64,000 nucleotides of DNA, from NCBI RefSeq assembly GCF_047511655.1, contig NC_133405.1, positions 90,989,046 to 91,053,045 on the forward strand, written 5' to 3'. The stretch comes from Castor canadensis. Its lineage: Eukaryota; Chordata; Mammalia; Rodentia; Castoridae. Shown here piece by piece: positions 11,613-24,400 of this stretch. Each line of letters opens with the position of its first letter. Position 1 is the stretch's first letter. Below the pieces are notes generated by a model that worked only from the letters and a program-made list of their open reading frames with translations, made no database searches and was not told where the DNA came from. The position numbers and the translations under genes are program-made.

Positions 11613-13083
11613 AAAAGGCTACCTCCTTACATGGGCACAATATAGGTCCTTTCTTTTTAGAGCACTCTGAGGCTCCCTCCCTTCACTATCTCTGTAGTCC
11701 TGTGTCTATATGACAAGTGGCTTATCATCATTTTAAGATGAGGCTGTCACACCTGAGAGTGGGTCACCAACACTGCAGACTGCTAAGGAAGGTCAATGCA
11801 CCAAAGTTCATCCAAGGCGCTGGAAACCACATCCCTGTTCCCCAATGGCATGAATGACTGAGCTCTCTCTTTCCTTTGTGTGACAGACAAACATGAGCCT
11901 CGAGTCATGGTCACCCCAAACATGAGGACTTAGAATACTTCCTCTTATTGCCTCTTCCCTCCATCTTACACAAACAAAAAGTCCAAAGCCCTGCCCCCAG
12001 CCCCCACCTGTCACACTGTTCCCTTTTCTGTGGCAGGCAGAGCTCAAAGTCTCCAAGACACTGGCAGAGCCACCTGGTAGAGCTTGCATGCTCAGGACTC
12101 CCGAGTGAGCTTGGCCAGTACTAGCAGCAGCAGGCTGGCTCCCAACTTGTGTGTCACAGTGAACCTTTCCAGTTACTACTTATTTCTATGGCCACTTTCC
12201 ATACCAAATCCAAAGTTTTCTGTGATTCCTAACAAGTAGGGTAGCCACATGCCTGTTCCACCTCCAGTGACTTCCCAGTCTGTTCTCAGGGGTGATACCC
12301 ACCCCCATGAAGGGGACTTATCTCTTACAAATCATCTTAGATGGGCCTCCCTTCTCCAAGCACCCCATACTTTCACATCTCCTTAACCATGTCCACATCT
12401 AGGATCTTGTCCTAGGACTTCTTCATCTCTAAGGTCATTCTCCTGAATCCTTCCCACTGTAAGAACCAGCTCAAAATAACATTACTGAGGTGCTATGACA
12501 GCAAGCTCCTGTCTATCTCTGCACTGACCATATCCAACTTCAGGTCACTAGGATTGCTTCCCTGTTCTCCCACCTCCATGAGATCTGAGGACTGAGACCA
12601 CGCCAGGTCCTCATCTCTCAGACTTTAAAAATTGTTTGCCTATGATTCTCCAATGACTTGGAATAAGAATAGCCAATTCCTGGGAAGTGACCTATTCCTT
12701 GCCATTGAATGCTCACTGCTTCTGTGAGGCTGGCCAAAGGCCCACAAGGTCTGCCCTAAAAGCTAAAGAGCTAGAGAGCAGAAGCCTGGGTCTGCCCCTC
12801 AGCTACCTGACTCCTTCACCTGAACCACCATCAACACCTCCACTGCAGTGAATGCTAAGCACAGAAAGGATAGAACAGTAGGCAAAGCCATTCTTGGCTC
12901 CTCCTGTCTCTTGGCCATGTTAACCACACTGGCACATCAGGCAGGTGCCACAGCTTATGGAGAATGACAGGCTCTTCTCAGTGCAGGCTTCACTGGCTCT
13001 TCCTTGTTCATGTAGCCTAACCCAGGAATTCTCATTTTCCAGATGACAACAAGATTGACCTGTGTGAAGAAGAGCAAGGCAGG
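11613..13083. other. unique sequence, no gene recognised
   Basis: About 1.5 kb with no clear repeat or exon. Short open stretches (e.g. 11808-12089 minus) have no recognisable domain. Confidence 0.45.
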
Positions 13084-13520
13084 TGTCTTAGTCTGGTCTC
13101 GCTGCAATAACAAAACCCCACAGACTGGGGTACTGTTCAATACGTGAAACTTACTGCTCACTTCTCTGGAGGCTGGGAAGTCCAAATCATGGACCAGCAG
13201 ATTCTGAGTCTGTGAGGACTTGCTCTCTGCTTCAAAACTGGTGCCTTGTTGCCTGCCACACCTTCCAGAAGGAACAAAAGCGGTGTCCTTATAAGGTACA
13301 AGGGGTGGAAGAGCAAAAGGGTTAAATTGTGTCCTCTCATGGTGAAAGGGGCAGAAAGAGCAAAAGGGAGGGACAAACTCTCCCTCAAGGCCTTTATAAA
13401 GGGCATTAATCATCCCCCACCGGCCTACTTCCTAATACCATCACCTTGGGGGTTAAGCGCTAACCTAAAAATTTTGCAGCCACACACACACATCAAACCA
13501 AGCAGCATGGAAGCTGTTGC
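13084..13520 (-). mobile_element. MST/MLT1-type MaLR LTR, antisense
   Basis: Begins GTGTCTTAGTCTGGTCTCGC, then CACAGACTGGGGTACTG and CTCTGGAGGCTGGGAAGTCC, the reverse complement of the 3' half of a MaLR LTR. Further on, CACCTTGGGGGTTAAGC matches the reverse complement of its 5' part. Confidence 0.75.
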
Positions 13521-14319
13521 TCTGGGTTTTTCACACATCAGGATGCCAAGTGCCTGTGAGGGAGAACTGTGACACAAGGCTTGGAACCAGCAAAGAGGAA
13601 TGTGGAGCTTACTGGTCTGAATGGAGGTCTATGCACAGAGGAAGACAAAACAGGCACCGAACAGAGGGAGTGGACCCTAGTCATAGACTTTGAACAGTTA
13701 TTGTGTGTAGTTTAAAGATCTGGTTGAGGGTTTTTTTTTTTCTTTTCTATTCCTCTGTATGACTGAGGTAGATACTGTTGGGGCTTTGCTCAGATACACT
13801 GTGTGGGGCCAGTGTCCTGTCCCCACTTATGGCTAGCATCACCTGCTAAGGTCCTTCCTCCAGAAGACTGCCCTTGGCCAACAGAAATCACCTAACCAAA
13901 AATGCCCTCCCCCTGCACCCCTGTTCCCAATGGCAGGGAGCACCCGTGGCCACAAACAGTGAGCACACCCAGTCCAGATCCCTGGTCTGAAGTTGCATCA
14001 GTTCTGTGGCATCCTTCATGCTCCACATCATCCCATGGATCAGGCAGAGTGAGACCATTCCTGTACCAAAATCACAACCTTGCTAGGCTTCTTAGCCTGC
14101 CCTACTCTCAGCTTCCCTTACTCTTGCGCACAGATCTCCCAATGGCTCTCACTCACAAAATCACCCCGACAAGGATTCCTATGTCAGACCTTCATTCTGC
14201 AGAACTGGCCTAAAACAGTAAGCAAGCACAACTCTGCAATGCTTTGCATCCATGTGAGAGTCTGTGTGCACAGGTATGCAGGTGCACGTGTGTGAATAAA
14301 ATAGGGCACATGCTTTTAG
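13521..14319. other. unique sequence, no gene recognised
   Basis: No coding or repeat identity seen. A T-run lies at 13731-13741. Open stretches at 13902-14213 and 14080-14295 overlap in different frames and look random. Confidence 0.4.
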
Positions 14320-14570
14320 GTTTCTAGAAAGTCTGGCTTTATCTCTCTACATCTCTGCCACCTGCTCCAGGCATGCTGCCCTTCAATCACCACACAAGTT
14401 CCTACCTCAGGGCCTTTGCACTTGCTGTTCCCTCTGCCTGGAATGCCACACCTTCCTGCGTGGCTCATCCCCTCACCTCCCTCAGGTGTTTTCTCCAATC
14501 TCTGTTTCTGGTGAGGCTGTCCCCTTCCACCATTTACAACGTCCCTATATTCTTTCCCCCTTCCTGCTAT
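14320..14570 (+). repeat. L2 LINE 3' fragment
   Basis: Contains CCTCAGGGCCTTTGCACTTG, then TGTTCCCTCTGCCTGGAATG and CTCACCTCCCTCAGG, a diagnostic block of L2 3' ends. Confidence 0.85.
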
Positions 14571-14589
14571 ATGTATCTCCATAGCAAAA

Positions 14590-16960
14590 GACAACAAAAG
14601 AAAGTACAGGAGATACACAAATGCATGGAGACTGAAATGAATGATCAGTGGGTCATCAAAGAAATAAGGAGGGAAATCAAAACATTCTTGGAAGCAAATG
14701 AAAATGAAATCACAGCTTACCAGAACTTTTGGAACACAGCAAAACCCAGTGCCAAAGGGGCAGTTTATAGCTCTGAGTGTCTGCTTAAAAAAAAAAAATC
14801 AGAGATCTCAAATAAATAACTAATAATACAGCTCAAACTATCAGAAAAAGAAGAAGAAACCAAACCCCAAATTCATAGGCAGGAAGAAATAATAAAGATC
14901 AGGGCAGAAATGAGTGAACTGGAGGGGGAAAAACCCAAAGGACAAATGCAAAAAAAAAAAAAGCAAAAAAAAAAAAAAAACAAAAAAAGTTGTTTCTTGA
15001 AAAGATAAACAAGATTGACAAACTCTTAGTGAAACTAATCAAAAGAAAGAGGTAAAGGACTCAAATTAATAAAATTAGAGATGAAAATAGGGACATCACG
15101 ACAAATGCCAATGAAATTCAGAGGCTCATTAGGGAATAATTCAAAATTTTCTGTTCTAATAAGCTGGAAATTCAAGATGAAACGCATAAATTTCCAGATG
15201 CATGTGACCTGTATAAATTGACCCAACAGGATATTAAACACTTAAACAGATCTATCGTAAGCAATGAGATTGAAAGAGTAATAAAGATATTCCCAACAAA
15301 GAAAGCTCATTAACAGATGGACTCACTGATGAATTCTACCAGACTTTGAAGGAAGAAAAAACAGCAATGCTCCCCAAACGATTCCATGAAATAGAAAGGG
15401 AATACTACCAAACTCATTCTCTGAAGCCAGTATTACCCTGATACTAAACCCAGACAAGGACACAACAAAAAAGTTATAGAACAATTTCCTTGAAAAACAC
15501 AGACACAAAAGCTTTTCAATAAATTATTGCAAATTGAATTCAACACTAAATTTAAAAGATCATACAGCATGATTGAGCTGGTTTCTTTCCAGAGATGCAA
15601 GGATGGCTCGACATTTGCCAATTGGTTAACATAATATAGAACATAAACAGAATAAAGTACAGAAATCATGCGATCATCTCAATAGAGGCAGAAAACACCT
15701 TTGACAAAATTCAAAAATCCCTTCATGATGAAAGCCCTGAGAAAACTGCAAATGGAGGGAATGTTCTTAAATATATTAAAGGCTATATAAAACAAACCTG
15801 CAGCCAACATCATGTTAAACAAGGAAAAACTGAAACCATTTCCCCTGAAGTAAGGAACAAGACAAGGTGTCTACTCTCCCCACTCATACTCAACATATTG
15901 CTTGAAGAGAAGAACTAAAGGGATACAAATAGTAAAGGAAGAAATCAAATTACCCCTATTTGCAGAGGACGTGATCCTATACTAAAAGACTCTAAATGCA
16001 TTACCAGAAAACTCTTCGATCAGATGAAGACTTTTGGTAAAGTAACAGGATACAAAATCAACATGCAAAAAATCAGTAGCTTTTCTACATAACAACCACT
16101 AACAGCTTGAGAATGAAATCAGGAGGAAAAAAAATCCCATTCACAATAGCTTCAAAAAACAAAAACAAACCCCTGGGAGTAAGTCTAAAGTGAAAGACCT
16201 ATAGAGTGAAAACTGTATAAAACACTGAAGAAAGAACTTGAAGAAGACACTATAAAATGGAATGACCTCACATGTTCATGGATCAGCAGAATTAGTATTG
16301 TGAAAATGGTTATACTACTGACAGCAATTGAGAGAGTCAATGGAATCGCCAAACAAATCCCAATGTCAGAAATAGAAAAATCAACTCTAAAACTCATATG
16401 GAAGCACAATAGACACCAAATGAGCTCAAAGAACAATGCTGGATTTATCACAATACCTGACTTCAATTATACTCTACAGTGCTACTGGCACAAGAACAGA
16501 CTTGCAGACAAACAGAACAGAACAGAAAACACAGAAATAAACCCAGACAGCTATAGCCACCTGATTTCTGAGAAAGGAGCCAAAAACATAGTATTGGAGA
16601 AAAGTCAGCCTCTGACAAATGGTGTTGGGAAAACTGGATATCCACATGTAGAAGACTGGAACTAGACCAGACCCCTATCTCTCACCCTGTACAAAAACCA
16701 ATTCAAAATGGATCAAAGATCTTAATGTAAGACCTGAAACTAAAAATAAATAAATAAATAAATAAAAAATAACTCTGAAACTGTGAAGCTACTACGGAAA
16801 AACACTTAAGACACAGGCATAGGTAATGACTTTCTGGATAAGACTCCAGTTACTCAAAAATAAGAGCAGGAATTAACAAGTAAGACAGCATCAAATTAAA
16901 AGGATTCTGCACATCGAAGGAAACAATTACCACGATGAAGAAATAACTCATAGAACTGGA
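14590..16960 (+). mobile_element. sense L1 ORF2 relic
   Basis: Sense L1 ORF2 text throughout (e.g. GGAAATCAAAACATTCTTGG, TTCTACCAGACTTTGAAGGA, CAATTGAGAGAGTCAATGG), with A-rich stretches at 14949-14987 and an AAAT/AATA run at 16741-16769. Many stops and frameshifts; the longest remaining open stretch is 16300-16665. It ends at the B1 dimer. Confidence 0.85.
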
Positions 16961-16964
16961 GAAA

Positions 16965-17172
16965 ATCGCACAGTGCAGTGGCTTAAGTCTCTAATCCTAG
17001 GTACTCAGGAGACATGGCCTCATGGACTGAGGCCAGCCTGTGAAAAATTTCACAAGACCCCACCTCAACCAATGGCTGGGCACAGTGGTTCATACCTGTA
17101 TTCCCAGCTATGTGGGGAAGCACAAATAGGAGGATCATGCGGTGCAGGCCAGCCCGGGGCATTAAAGCAGAT
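16965..17172 (+). repeat. B1-like SINE dimer
   Basis: Two successive 7SL-like units: AGTGGCTTAAGTCTCTAATC with CTAGGTACTCAGGAG, then GGCTGGGCACAGTGGTTCAT with ACCTGTATTCCCAGCTA. It sits at the end of the L1 fragment. Confidence 0.75.
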
Positions 17173-18440
17173 AAATGATGGGAGAGTCCAGTTAACTTTG
17201 AAATTGCCCCATTCCCATACCACTGAAAGTATTAGAAGCCATCATGTTTCACATGAAATAAAGTTGAAAGGGTGGCTACCCTCAAACCAGGTGGGAGTCC
17301 CAATACCTCTCTGGCTGACAAAACAGATTAGACTGTACAAAGGGACACTGAGCACTGACTGCTACAATAAGCAATTTTATGGTGTGTGTGAGACACACAC
17401 ATGTGCATACATGGGCTATGAGAACAAGAAGGGCACCACTGCACCAACTGCCCATTCTCTAGCTCCTGAGGCAGAAGGGAAGAGAAACAGCCAGACAACT
17501 GTTCTTCTGAGCATTTCAGTGTCCGGTAACCTGTCCTCATGTCCTCATTTCCACCTGTAGGTGACAGTGAATGGAGCTCTGCAGCTCAAAGGATTCAAGA
17601 ACATGTGACCTAAACGGAAGCTTGAGTTCACCAGCTTCTTTGCCCATGGCTGCCCACACTACCGTCGCATGGCCCTCCAAGCTCAACCTTTAATATACCT
17701 TCCCTTTCCCTGTCCCGGCATCTGATCAGTGGCTGGTTCCCATTAACCCTGCCCTGTCCCCTGCTCTCTCCTCACACTTAAGGCTATGGCCTCCGCCACC
17801 TCAACTGCACTTCTCACAAAGCTTCTCTAGACTCCTGACCCTCCCATGATCTATTTTCCAAAGACAGTGCGGCCGGTCTCTGGAGGAAAGCTTGTACCTT
17901 TCCCCTGGTGGCCCAGAACACTTTCCTTGTTCCACAGGCCTGCTACACAGAACTCCATCCAAACCCAGCCCGGTATTCAAAAGCCCTACTCACCCCAATT
18001 CCCCCAGTCTCTCAGAGCACCTCACGCACAGTAGGTGCCTTGTGGACCTTTGTGACATTGCTCTGGATTACCACTCACCTGTAGAAAAATCAAAAGGAAG
18101 AGAGCAGACATTTGCTGAGCATCCAGTTACAGGCAATGGAAAAGGTTTATCTACAAGTTGAATTTCCTTTCAGCATACACTTCACCATTTCTGTGTCTTC
18201 AGATGGAAAAGGCAAAAACAAAGGGAAAATAGTTATGGTAAAAGTTCTTTTAACACAAGGCCAGCAAGTAACATCACGAAGTAGCTACAAGATCACAACA
18301 GGTTTCCTTCAAAACAATGATCACTACAAAGTGGCCATTTTCAAACGGCACTGTTCTTTTTCAAATCCAAAGAACTATCTCTCCAGTCATGGGTCAACTG
18401 CAGATTACCAGACAGGCCCGGTGTGAAGCATGTTTCACAA
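17173..18440. other. no gene recognised
   Basis: Unique or very old sequence. A 104-codon open stretch at 18112-18426 (+) has no recognisable domain. A pyrimidine-rich segment at 17640-17990 could be decayed LINE. Confidence 0.4.
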
Positions 18441-18474
18441 CAACATCCACTAATTCTATTAACTAGAATATTCT

Positions 18475-18645
18475 ACTGACCAGAAAATCCCACTCCCTAT
18501 GATGCTGTGTACCCGCCAATACACGGCCAACTCATCATGAATTGAAGCCTCTAAAACTGGGAGCCAAAATAAACCTTTTCTCTTTATAAGTTGCTTACCC
18601 TGGGCTTTTCTTATAGTAACAGAACGCTGACTGACACTATTATGG
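18475..18645 (+). mobile_element. MaLR LTR 3' fragment
   Basis: AAATAAACCTTTTCTCTTTA, then TAAGTTGCTTACCCTGGGC and TTCTTATAGTAACAGAACGC-type text match the 3' end of MST/MLT1 LTRs. Confidence 0.6.
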
Positions 18646-18999
18646 TTGCCTGCCACCAGACAGAGTCAACCCTCTGTAAAGGGTCCCAATTCCAAAGCCT
18701 CTAAAATGTCTGACATTTAATTTAAAACAGTATACATGTCGAGAACCTAGATCAAGACAAAAATAAAAAGCACAATGAATACTGGCCTTCAATTGACCAT
18801 AATTCTGGACTTATTATACGTTGACTTTAAACTAACGTGAAATTAATACGCTCAAGTTAAGAGAGGGCAAGACGGAAAGTATCACTGGAAAATTAGAATG
18901 TATGTTTTGCGAATACACACAAAAAGTCTGTTGTCAAAAAATAAACAGAAAGGAAGCAATCAACAAACATGGTTTTAGTACCTGACTAGAAACAAGTTA

Positions 19000-21460
19000 C
19001 AAGTATATTAGTGAGCAGGAAGATCAAGCAACAGAAAATATCGTGATTGAATTACAGAGAGCAACGAGAATGGAAAGCAAAGACAAAAAAGAGAGCAAAG
19101 GCAGACATTGGTACAGGCAAGGATTTTCTTTTTTTTTTTTCTTTTATTATTCATATGTGCATACAAGGCTTGGGTCATTTCTCCCCCCTACCACCACCCC
19201 CTCCCTTACCACCCACTCCGCCCCCTCCCTCTACCCCCCACCCCCTCAATACCCAGCAAAAACTATTTTGCCCTTATCTCTAATTTTGTTGAAGAGAAAG
19301 TATAAGCAATAATAGGAAGGAACAAGAGTTTTTGCTGGTTGAGATAAGGATAGCTTTACAGGGAGTTGACTCACTTTAATTTCCTGTGTGTGTGTGTTAC
19401 CTTTTAGGTTAATTCTTTTTGATCTACCCTTTTCTCTAGTTCCTGGTCCCCTTCTCCTATTGGCCTCAGTTGCTTTTAAGGTATCTGCTTTAGTTTCTCT
19501 GCGTTAAGGGCAACAAATGCTAGCTAGTTTTTTAGATGTCTTACCTATCCTCACCCCTCCCTTGTGTGGTCTCGCTTTTAGCATGTGCTCAAAGTCCAAT
19601 CCCATTGTTGTGTTTGCCCTTGATCTAATGTCCACATATGAGGGAGAAAATACGATTTTTGGTCTTTTGGGCCAGGCTAACCTCACTCAGAATGATGTTC
19701 TCCAATTCCATCCATTTACCAGCGAATGATAACATTTCGTTCTTCTTCATGGCTGCATAAAATTCCATTGTGTATAGATACCACAGTTTCTTAATCCATT
19801 CGTCAGTGCTGGGGCATCTTGGCTGTTTCCATAACTTGGCTATTGTGAATAGTGTCGCAATAAACATGGGTGTGCAGGTGCCTCTGGAGTAACCTGTGTC
19901 ACAGTCTTTTGGGTATATCCCCAAGAGTGGTATTGCTGGATCAAATGGTAGATCAATGTCTAGCTTTTTAAGTAGCCTCCAAATTTTTTTCCAGAGTGGT
20001 TGTACTAGTTTACATTCCCACCAACAGTGTAAGAGGGTTCCTTTTTCCCCCGCATCCTCGCCAACACCTGTTGTTCGTGGTGTTGCTAATGATGGCTATT
20101 CTAACAGGGGTGAGGTGGAATCTTAGTGTGGTTTTAATTTGCATTTCCTTTATTGCTAGAGATGGTGAGCATTTTTTCATGTGTTTTTTGGCCATCTGAA
20201 TTTCTTCTTTTGAGAAAGTTCTGTTTAGTTCACGTGCCCATTTCTTTATTGGTTCATTAGTTTTGGGAGAATTTAGTTTTTTAAGTTCCCTCTATATTCT
20301 GGTTATCAGTCCTTTGTCTGATGTGTAGCTGGCAAATATTTTCTCCCACTCTGTGGGTGTTCTCTTCAGTTTAGAGACCATTTCTTTTGATGAACAGGCA
20401 AGGATTTTCTAAATAGGACCCAAAAAGTCACAGAAAACAAAAGCAAAACTTGACAAATAGAATTACCTCAAGCTAAAAACAGAAACAGTCAAAGGAGTGA
20501 TGAGACAAGCCACAGAATGGGAGAAATCTTCGGCAGCTATTCATTGGACAAAGGATTAATATCAATAATATATAAAGAACTCAGAAATCTCAATGACAAA
20601 GACCCAAATAAACCAATTAAAAATCAGCAAATGATCTGCACACACACCTCTCAAAAGAAGAAACCCAACTGGCCAAAAGACATATGAAAAAATTCTCAGT
20701 AACATTAGCCATCAGGGAAATGAACATCGAAACCACTTGAAACCACAATGAGATAACATCTCCCCCTAGTCAGAGTGGCTATTAAACACACACACACAGA
20801 ACCTAAAGCTGGCGAGGATATGGAGAAATAGGAACCCTTATATGATATTGATGGGTTTGTAAATTATTGGTGGGAATGTAAATTAGTACAGGCAGTATGG
20901 AAAACAGTGTAGAGGTTCCTCAACAAACTAAAAACAGATGTACCATATATATGATTCAGCTATTCCATTCCTGGATACGGATTCAAAGGAAATGAAACAA
21001 GCATATGAAAAGAGAGACCTGCACACCCATGTTTACTGTGGCACTATTCACAAGAGCTAAGATATGGAATCAGCCTAGCTGCCCAGAAACAGATGAAACT
21101 AAAAAGAAAATGTGGTATATACATATAACAGAGTTTGGTTATGTTTAGTCACAAAGAAGAATGAAATCCTGTCATTTGCAATTTTTGTTGCTGGAGGATA
21201 TTACATTAAGGGAAACAAGCCAGATACAGAAACACTAATACCATAGGTTCTCTCTCAGGTGTGGAAGCTAAAAAGCCAAAAAGTAAAATAGTGGTTACTA
21301 GATAATTGGGAAGGGATTGGAGGTGGACGGATGGTAGATAAAAGGAGGTTGGACTTGATGAGTGTATAGCATATGCAAGCATAGAAATATTACACTGCAT
21401 CCCATTCATATGTACAATTAATTTGTGTTAATGAAAATAGATAAATAAGACATTCTTAAG
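19000..21460 (+). mobile_element. older sense L1 (host of a nested L1)
   Basis: Sense ORF2-end text flanks the nested copy: ACAGGCAAGGATTTTCT, then AAATAGGACC at the right junction, then TTGGTGGGAATGTAAATTAG and a 3' end near 21450 (GTGTTAATGAAAATAGATAA). The left edge is uncertain. Confidence 0.7.
19130..20393 (-). mobile_element. antisense 5'-truncated L1 with a perfect 17-bp target duplication
   Basis: ACAGGCAAGGATTTTCT occurs exactly at 19113-19129 and 20394-20410. The insert starts with a T-run (the poly(A) of a minus-strand L1), followed by the C-rich complement of the L1 3' UTR and then the ORF2 3' end (TCCAATTCCATCCATTTACC). It is 5'-truncated within ORF2. The target lies in an older sense L1. 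Confidence 0.9.
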
Positions 21461-21739
21461 AGGTAACTAGGGCACACGATGAAGAGGTCCACATATAGCT
21501 AACTGAAGCTACAGCAAGGGAGAAGTCTACTGCCAAGCGCTGGTGACAATGTGCAAAAATGGGAACTTCCCTGACCTGCTAGAGGGAGTGTCAAATGGTG
21601 CAGCCATGTAGAAAACAGTGTCTTAGGCCACACAGGTTACTAAAACAAAACAGACCGACGCACAATAGAAACTATTGTGCATTGAGGTGCCCAAATAATG
21701 TATACACATGTAAGTAAGTGTAAAAACGATAAAAAAGAG

Positions 21740-21960
21740 AAATTAATTGCTCAGTTCTGGAGGCTGAGAAGTCTAAGATCAAGTTGCTGGCAGATTCAGT
21801 ATCTGCTGAAGGCTGCTTCTTTAGCCCTGCTCCAAATCATCTGACAGGCCTAGATCTTACCGGCCTTACGTGACATGTTCACCAAACCATCCACAGGCCA
21901 TCCTCCCTTCCTGCAACAAGTAAGAGACCCAACTTGTTCAACCACAAGTGTGTTCTTGGT
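21740..21960 (-). mobile_element. MaLR LTR antisense fragment
   Basis: TTGCTCAGTTCTGGAGGCTG, then AGAAGTCTAAGATCAAG and a GGC-rich block match reversed MLT1 LTRs. Confidence 0.6.
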
Positions 21961-23079
21961 GACCTCTGGCTGGAGGGCTGAGACAATGATCATGTTCTAT
22001 TCCTTAAAATATTCCTAAAAACTTACATGGATGTTTCCATCGTGCTATGTACTTATGATCTGGGTTCTTTTATGTATGAGGCTTAATACCTTCATAAACG
22101 TTTTACTTAAGAGAAGCAGCAGTACAACAAATGTTACATGGCAAGTTACCTACTGCATTAAATAAAAACCTCCTTAATAAGGAAAGCATTTAACGAGTAT
22201 TGTGCCATGAAGTGTTCATGTAACAAACCATTTTTGAACTCCTATTATATCTCGGGGTTTTCCTGGGTGTTGGAGGCACAGAATTGCAGAACACACATTT
22301 CTTGTCCTTGGGAGAGGGGGGTCTGTGGTCAGGTAGCATGGACATCTAAATGCTGCAAAGTTACAGAAAAGCTGTGAGAAAGGTGCATTGTGTCCGGCAA
22401 GTTGATCTGGAAGAGGCACCTTCAGATGGACTCATTAGGAAGGACAGAGCACATGTGATGGGTAAACATGGTGGGTAACTGTAAACAGCTGGGAATGAGG
22501 CAACGGTCAAGCAGAGGGTGAGAGTGGGCTACTAGGCCACAGACTGAGGTGAGGCAGGACAGGGAATGAAGGTGGAGACTTTCTATTTGTCAGTGAGGAA
22601 CTGTGGGCATCTTGGATGGGATGATTCCACATTGAGCAGACCTACCTCCCACACTGCAGGAGACTCCATATCCCTGCAACTATCTGACCAATGACTTCAC
22701 TACAGTTCAGCCTAGGGACAACTGAAAATGCCTCTTCACATGTCCAAACAAGTACAGGTAACGACTATGGGGAGCCAAATAGGCCCTTCTGGGTCACTGA
22801 AACTGTTCAATTTCTTGATCACAGTGGTGTGTACACTTTCCTGGATAAATGCAATATTTCAACAAGAAAAGTTTACTGAAAAATAAGGTGGGAAACAGCT
22901 TAAAGGAACATGTAGAGTGAGATTTATATTATTAAACAAATATTCTGGGAAAACAAGGGTAAAAATGTTAGCTAAACATCCTCCTCCAGAAGCTATGCAA
23001 ATAACAAAATGATTTTAAATAGTATAAAAAAGTGAAAGTCAATGAGATTCTTTCTGCTTTAAAAAAACTGTAATTGCCT
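21961..23079. other. unique sequence, no gene recognised
   Basis: No clear repeat or exon. A 62-codon open stretch at 22691-22879 is unremarkable. Confidence 0.4.
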
Positions 23080-23190
23080 TTTAAACAAGGTCTCCCTATA
23101 CTGTCCAGGCCGGCCTTGAACTCATGATCATCCTGGCTCACCCTCCTGAGTTCTGATATTAAAGGCATGCACCACAACGCTGAGCAAGGT
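23080..23190 (-). repeat. B1-like SINE
   Basis: AAGGTCTCCCTATACTGTCC, then AGGCCGGCCTTGAACTCATG and GGCATGCACCACAACGC: antisense B1. Confidence 0.85.
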
Positions 23191-23429
23191 TCTTCCTAAA
23201 AAGAAAAAAACCATATCTTACAAATGACCAAACCATCACTAAAAGAATTTATTCTAAAGAGGCAGAATCTATAGACTACTCAAATCTGCTAAAAAGCGAA
23301 AGTAAGACAATATTAAAGCAAAGAGATTCAGAAATGAGGAAGGGAGCATCATTAAGACATCGAGAGGGGATATTTAAATGATGAGAACACAATGTGAATT
23401 GTAAGACACAGACATAAAACGTGGAAACA

Positions 23430-23520
23430 AAAAAATTTTTTTTTGGTGAAGACAGAACCCCTTAGGGCTCCATGCCTGGTAGGCAAGTGCTCTACCACTG
23501 AGATAACACCCCATCCTATC
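23430..23520 (-). repeat. ID-like SINE
   Basis: T-run, then GGTGAAGACAGAACCCCTTA, then GGCAAGTGCTCTACCACTGA: reversed ID body with its A-box complement. Confidence 0.75.
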
Positions 23521-23929
23521 CTACACATTTTATTTTTAATGCATGAACTTACCACATGGGCAAAGGGATGAGGGAAAGAGATGTCAGAGAGATGTGAGAG
23601 CACAAAATATTTCTGGAAAATACAGGAGTGAGCACAGATCCAGCTGAGCAAGTGAAAATGTGGCCCCTTGCCCCAGCAGAAGTCCAAAGGGCACAACTCA
23701 GAGGGGTACCAGGTTCTCTGGAGCGCAGGGATCTGGTGTGGGTAGGCAGCAAGCCCACATGCAAGCAAAACAAAGCCATGGAGGCAAAGGACAGAACAGT
23801 GGCTGCCTGGGAGGGAGCAGCAGAGAGCTGGAAATGTTCTATATCCTGAGATGGGTGATTGTTACATAAGCTGTCCACTGAGATTGTGTGCTTTACTGCA
23901 TGTACGCTAACACTTTAATAGAGAAGGGA

Positions 23930-24052
23930 AAATTGAGACAGGTATGTGCCTGTAATCCCCAGCACTTGGGAAGCTGAGACAGGTTGGTGAGTCCAAGGCC
24001 AGACAGGGCTACATAACAAGACCCTGCCTCACAAAGAAAAAGGAAAGCAGTT
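23930..24052 (+). repeat. B1-like SINE
   Basis: TGTGCCTGTAATCCCCAGCA, then TTGGGAAGCTGAGACAGG and AAGACCCTGCCTCACAAAG: sense B1. Confidence 0.85.
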
Positions 24053-24119
24053 TGTTGAACACCTACCACCAGCTGGGTGCCTCCTGTGTGTTGCACATGT
24101 ATCTCACTCCTTCACCTAC

Positions 24120-24400
24120 AGAATTTCAGCTACTGCATTTTTAAAAAATTTTAACTGATACATAAAACATTAAAACGTACATATTTATGGGATAGCATGT
24201 GACATTTCATACATGTATGCAGCGTATAATGTTTAAATTGGGCAAAACAGGTCTGTCTCTACAAATATTTATCATTTCTTTGAGGGTGAAACTTTTCAAA
24301 ATCCTTTCTTCCAGCTTTCTGAAATGGACAGTGGATTACTGTTATCTAGAGTCACCTCACTGTTCAATAGCACCTCTACAGGATTCCTATTTACTTCCGC
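24120..24400. repeat. old L1M-type 3' end fragment
   Basis: ACGTACATATTTATGGGATA, then ACATTTCATACATGTATGC and ATCATTTCTTTGAGGGTG, followed by GTTATCTAGAGTCACC, recall the 3' region of old L1M elements. Orientation not assigned. Confidence 0.55.

Noticed and set aside
16300-16665. 121-codon + open frame
   Set aside because: L1 ORF2 remnant within a broken element.
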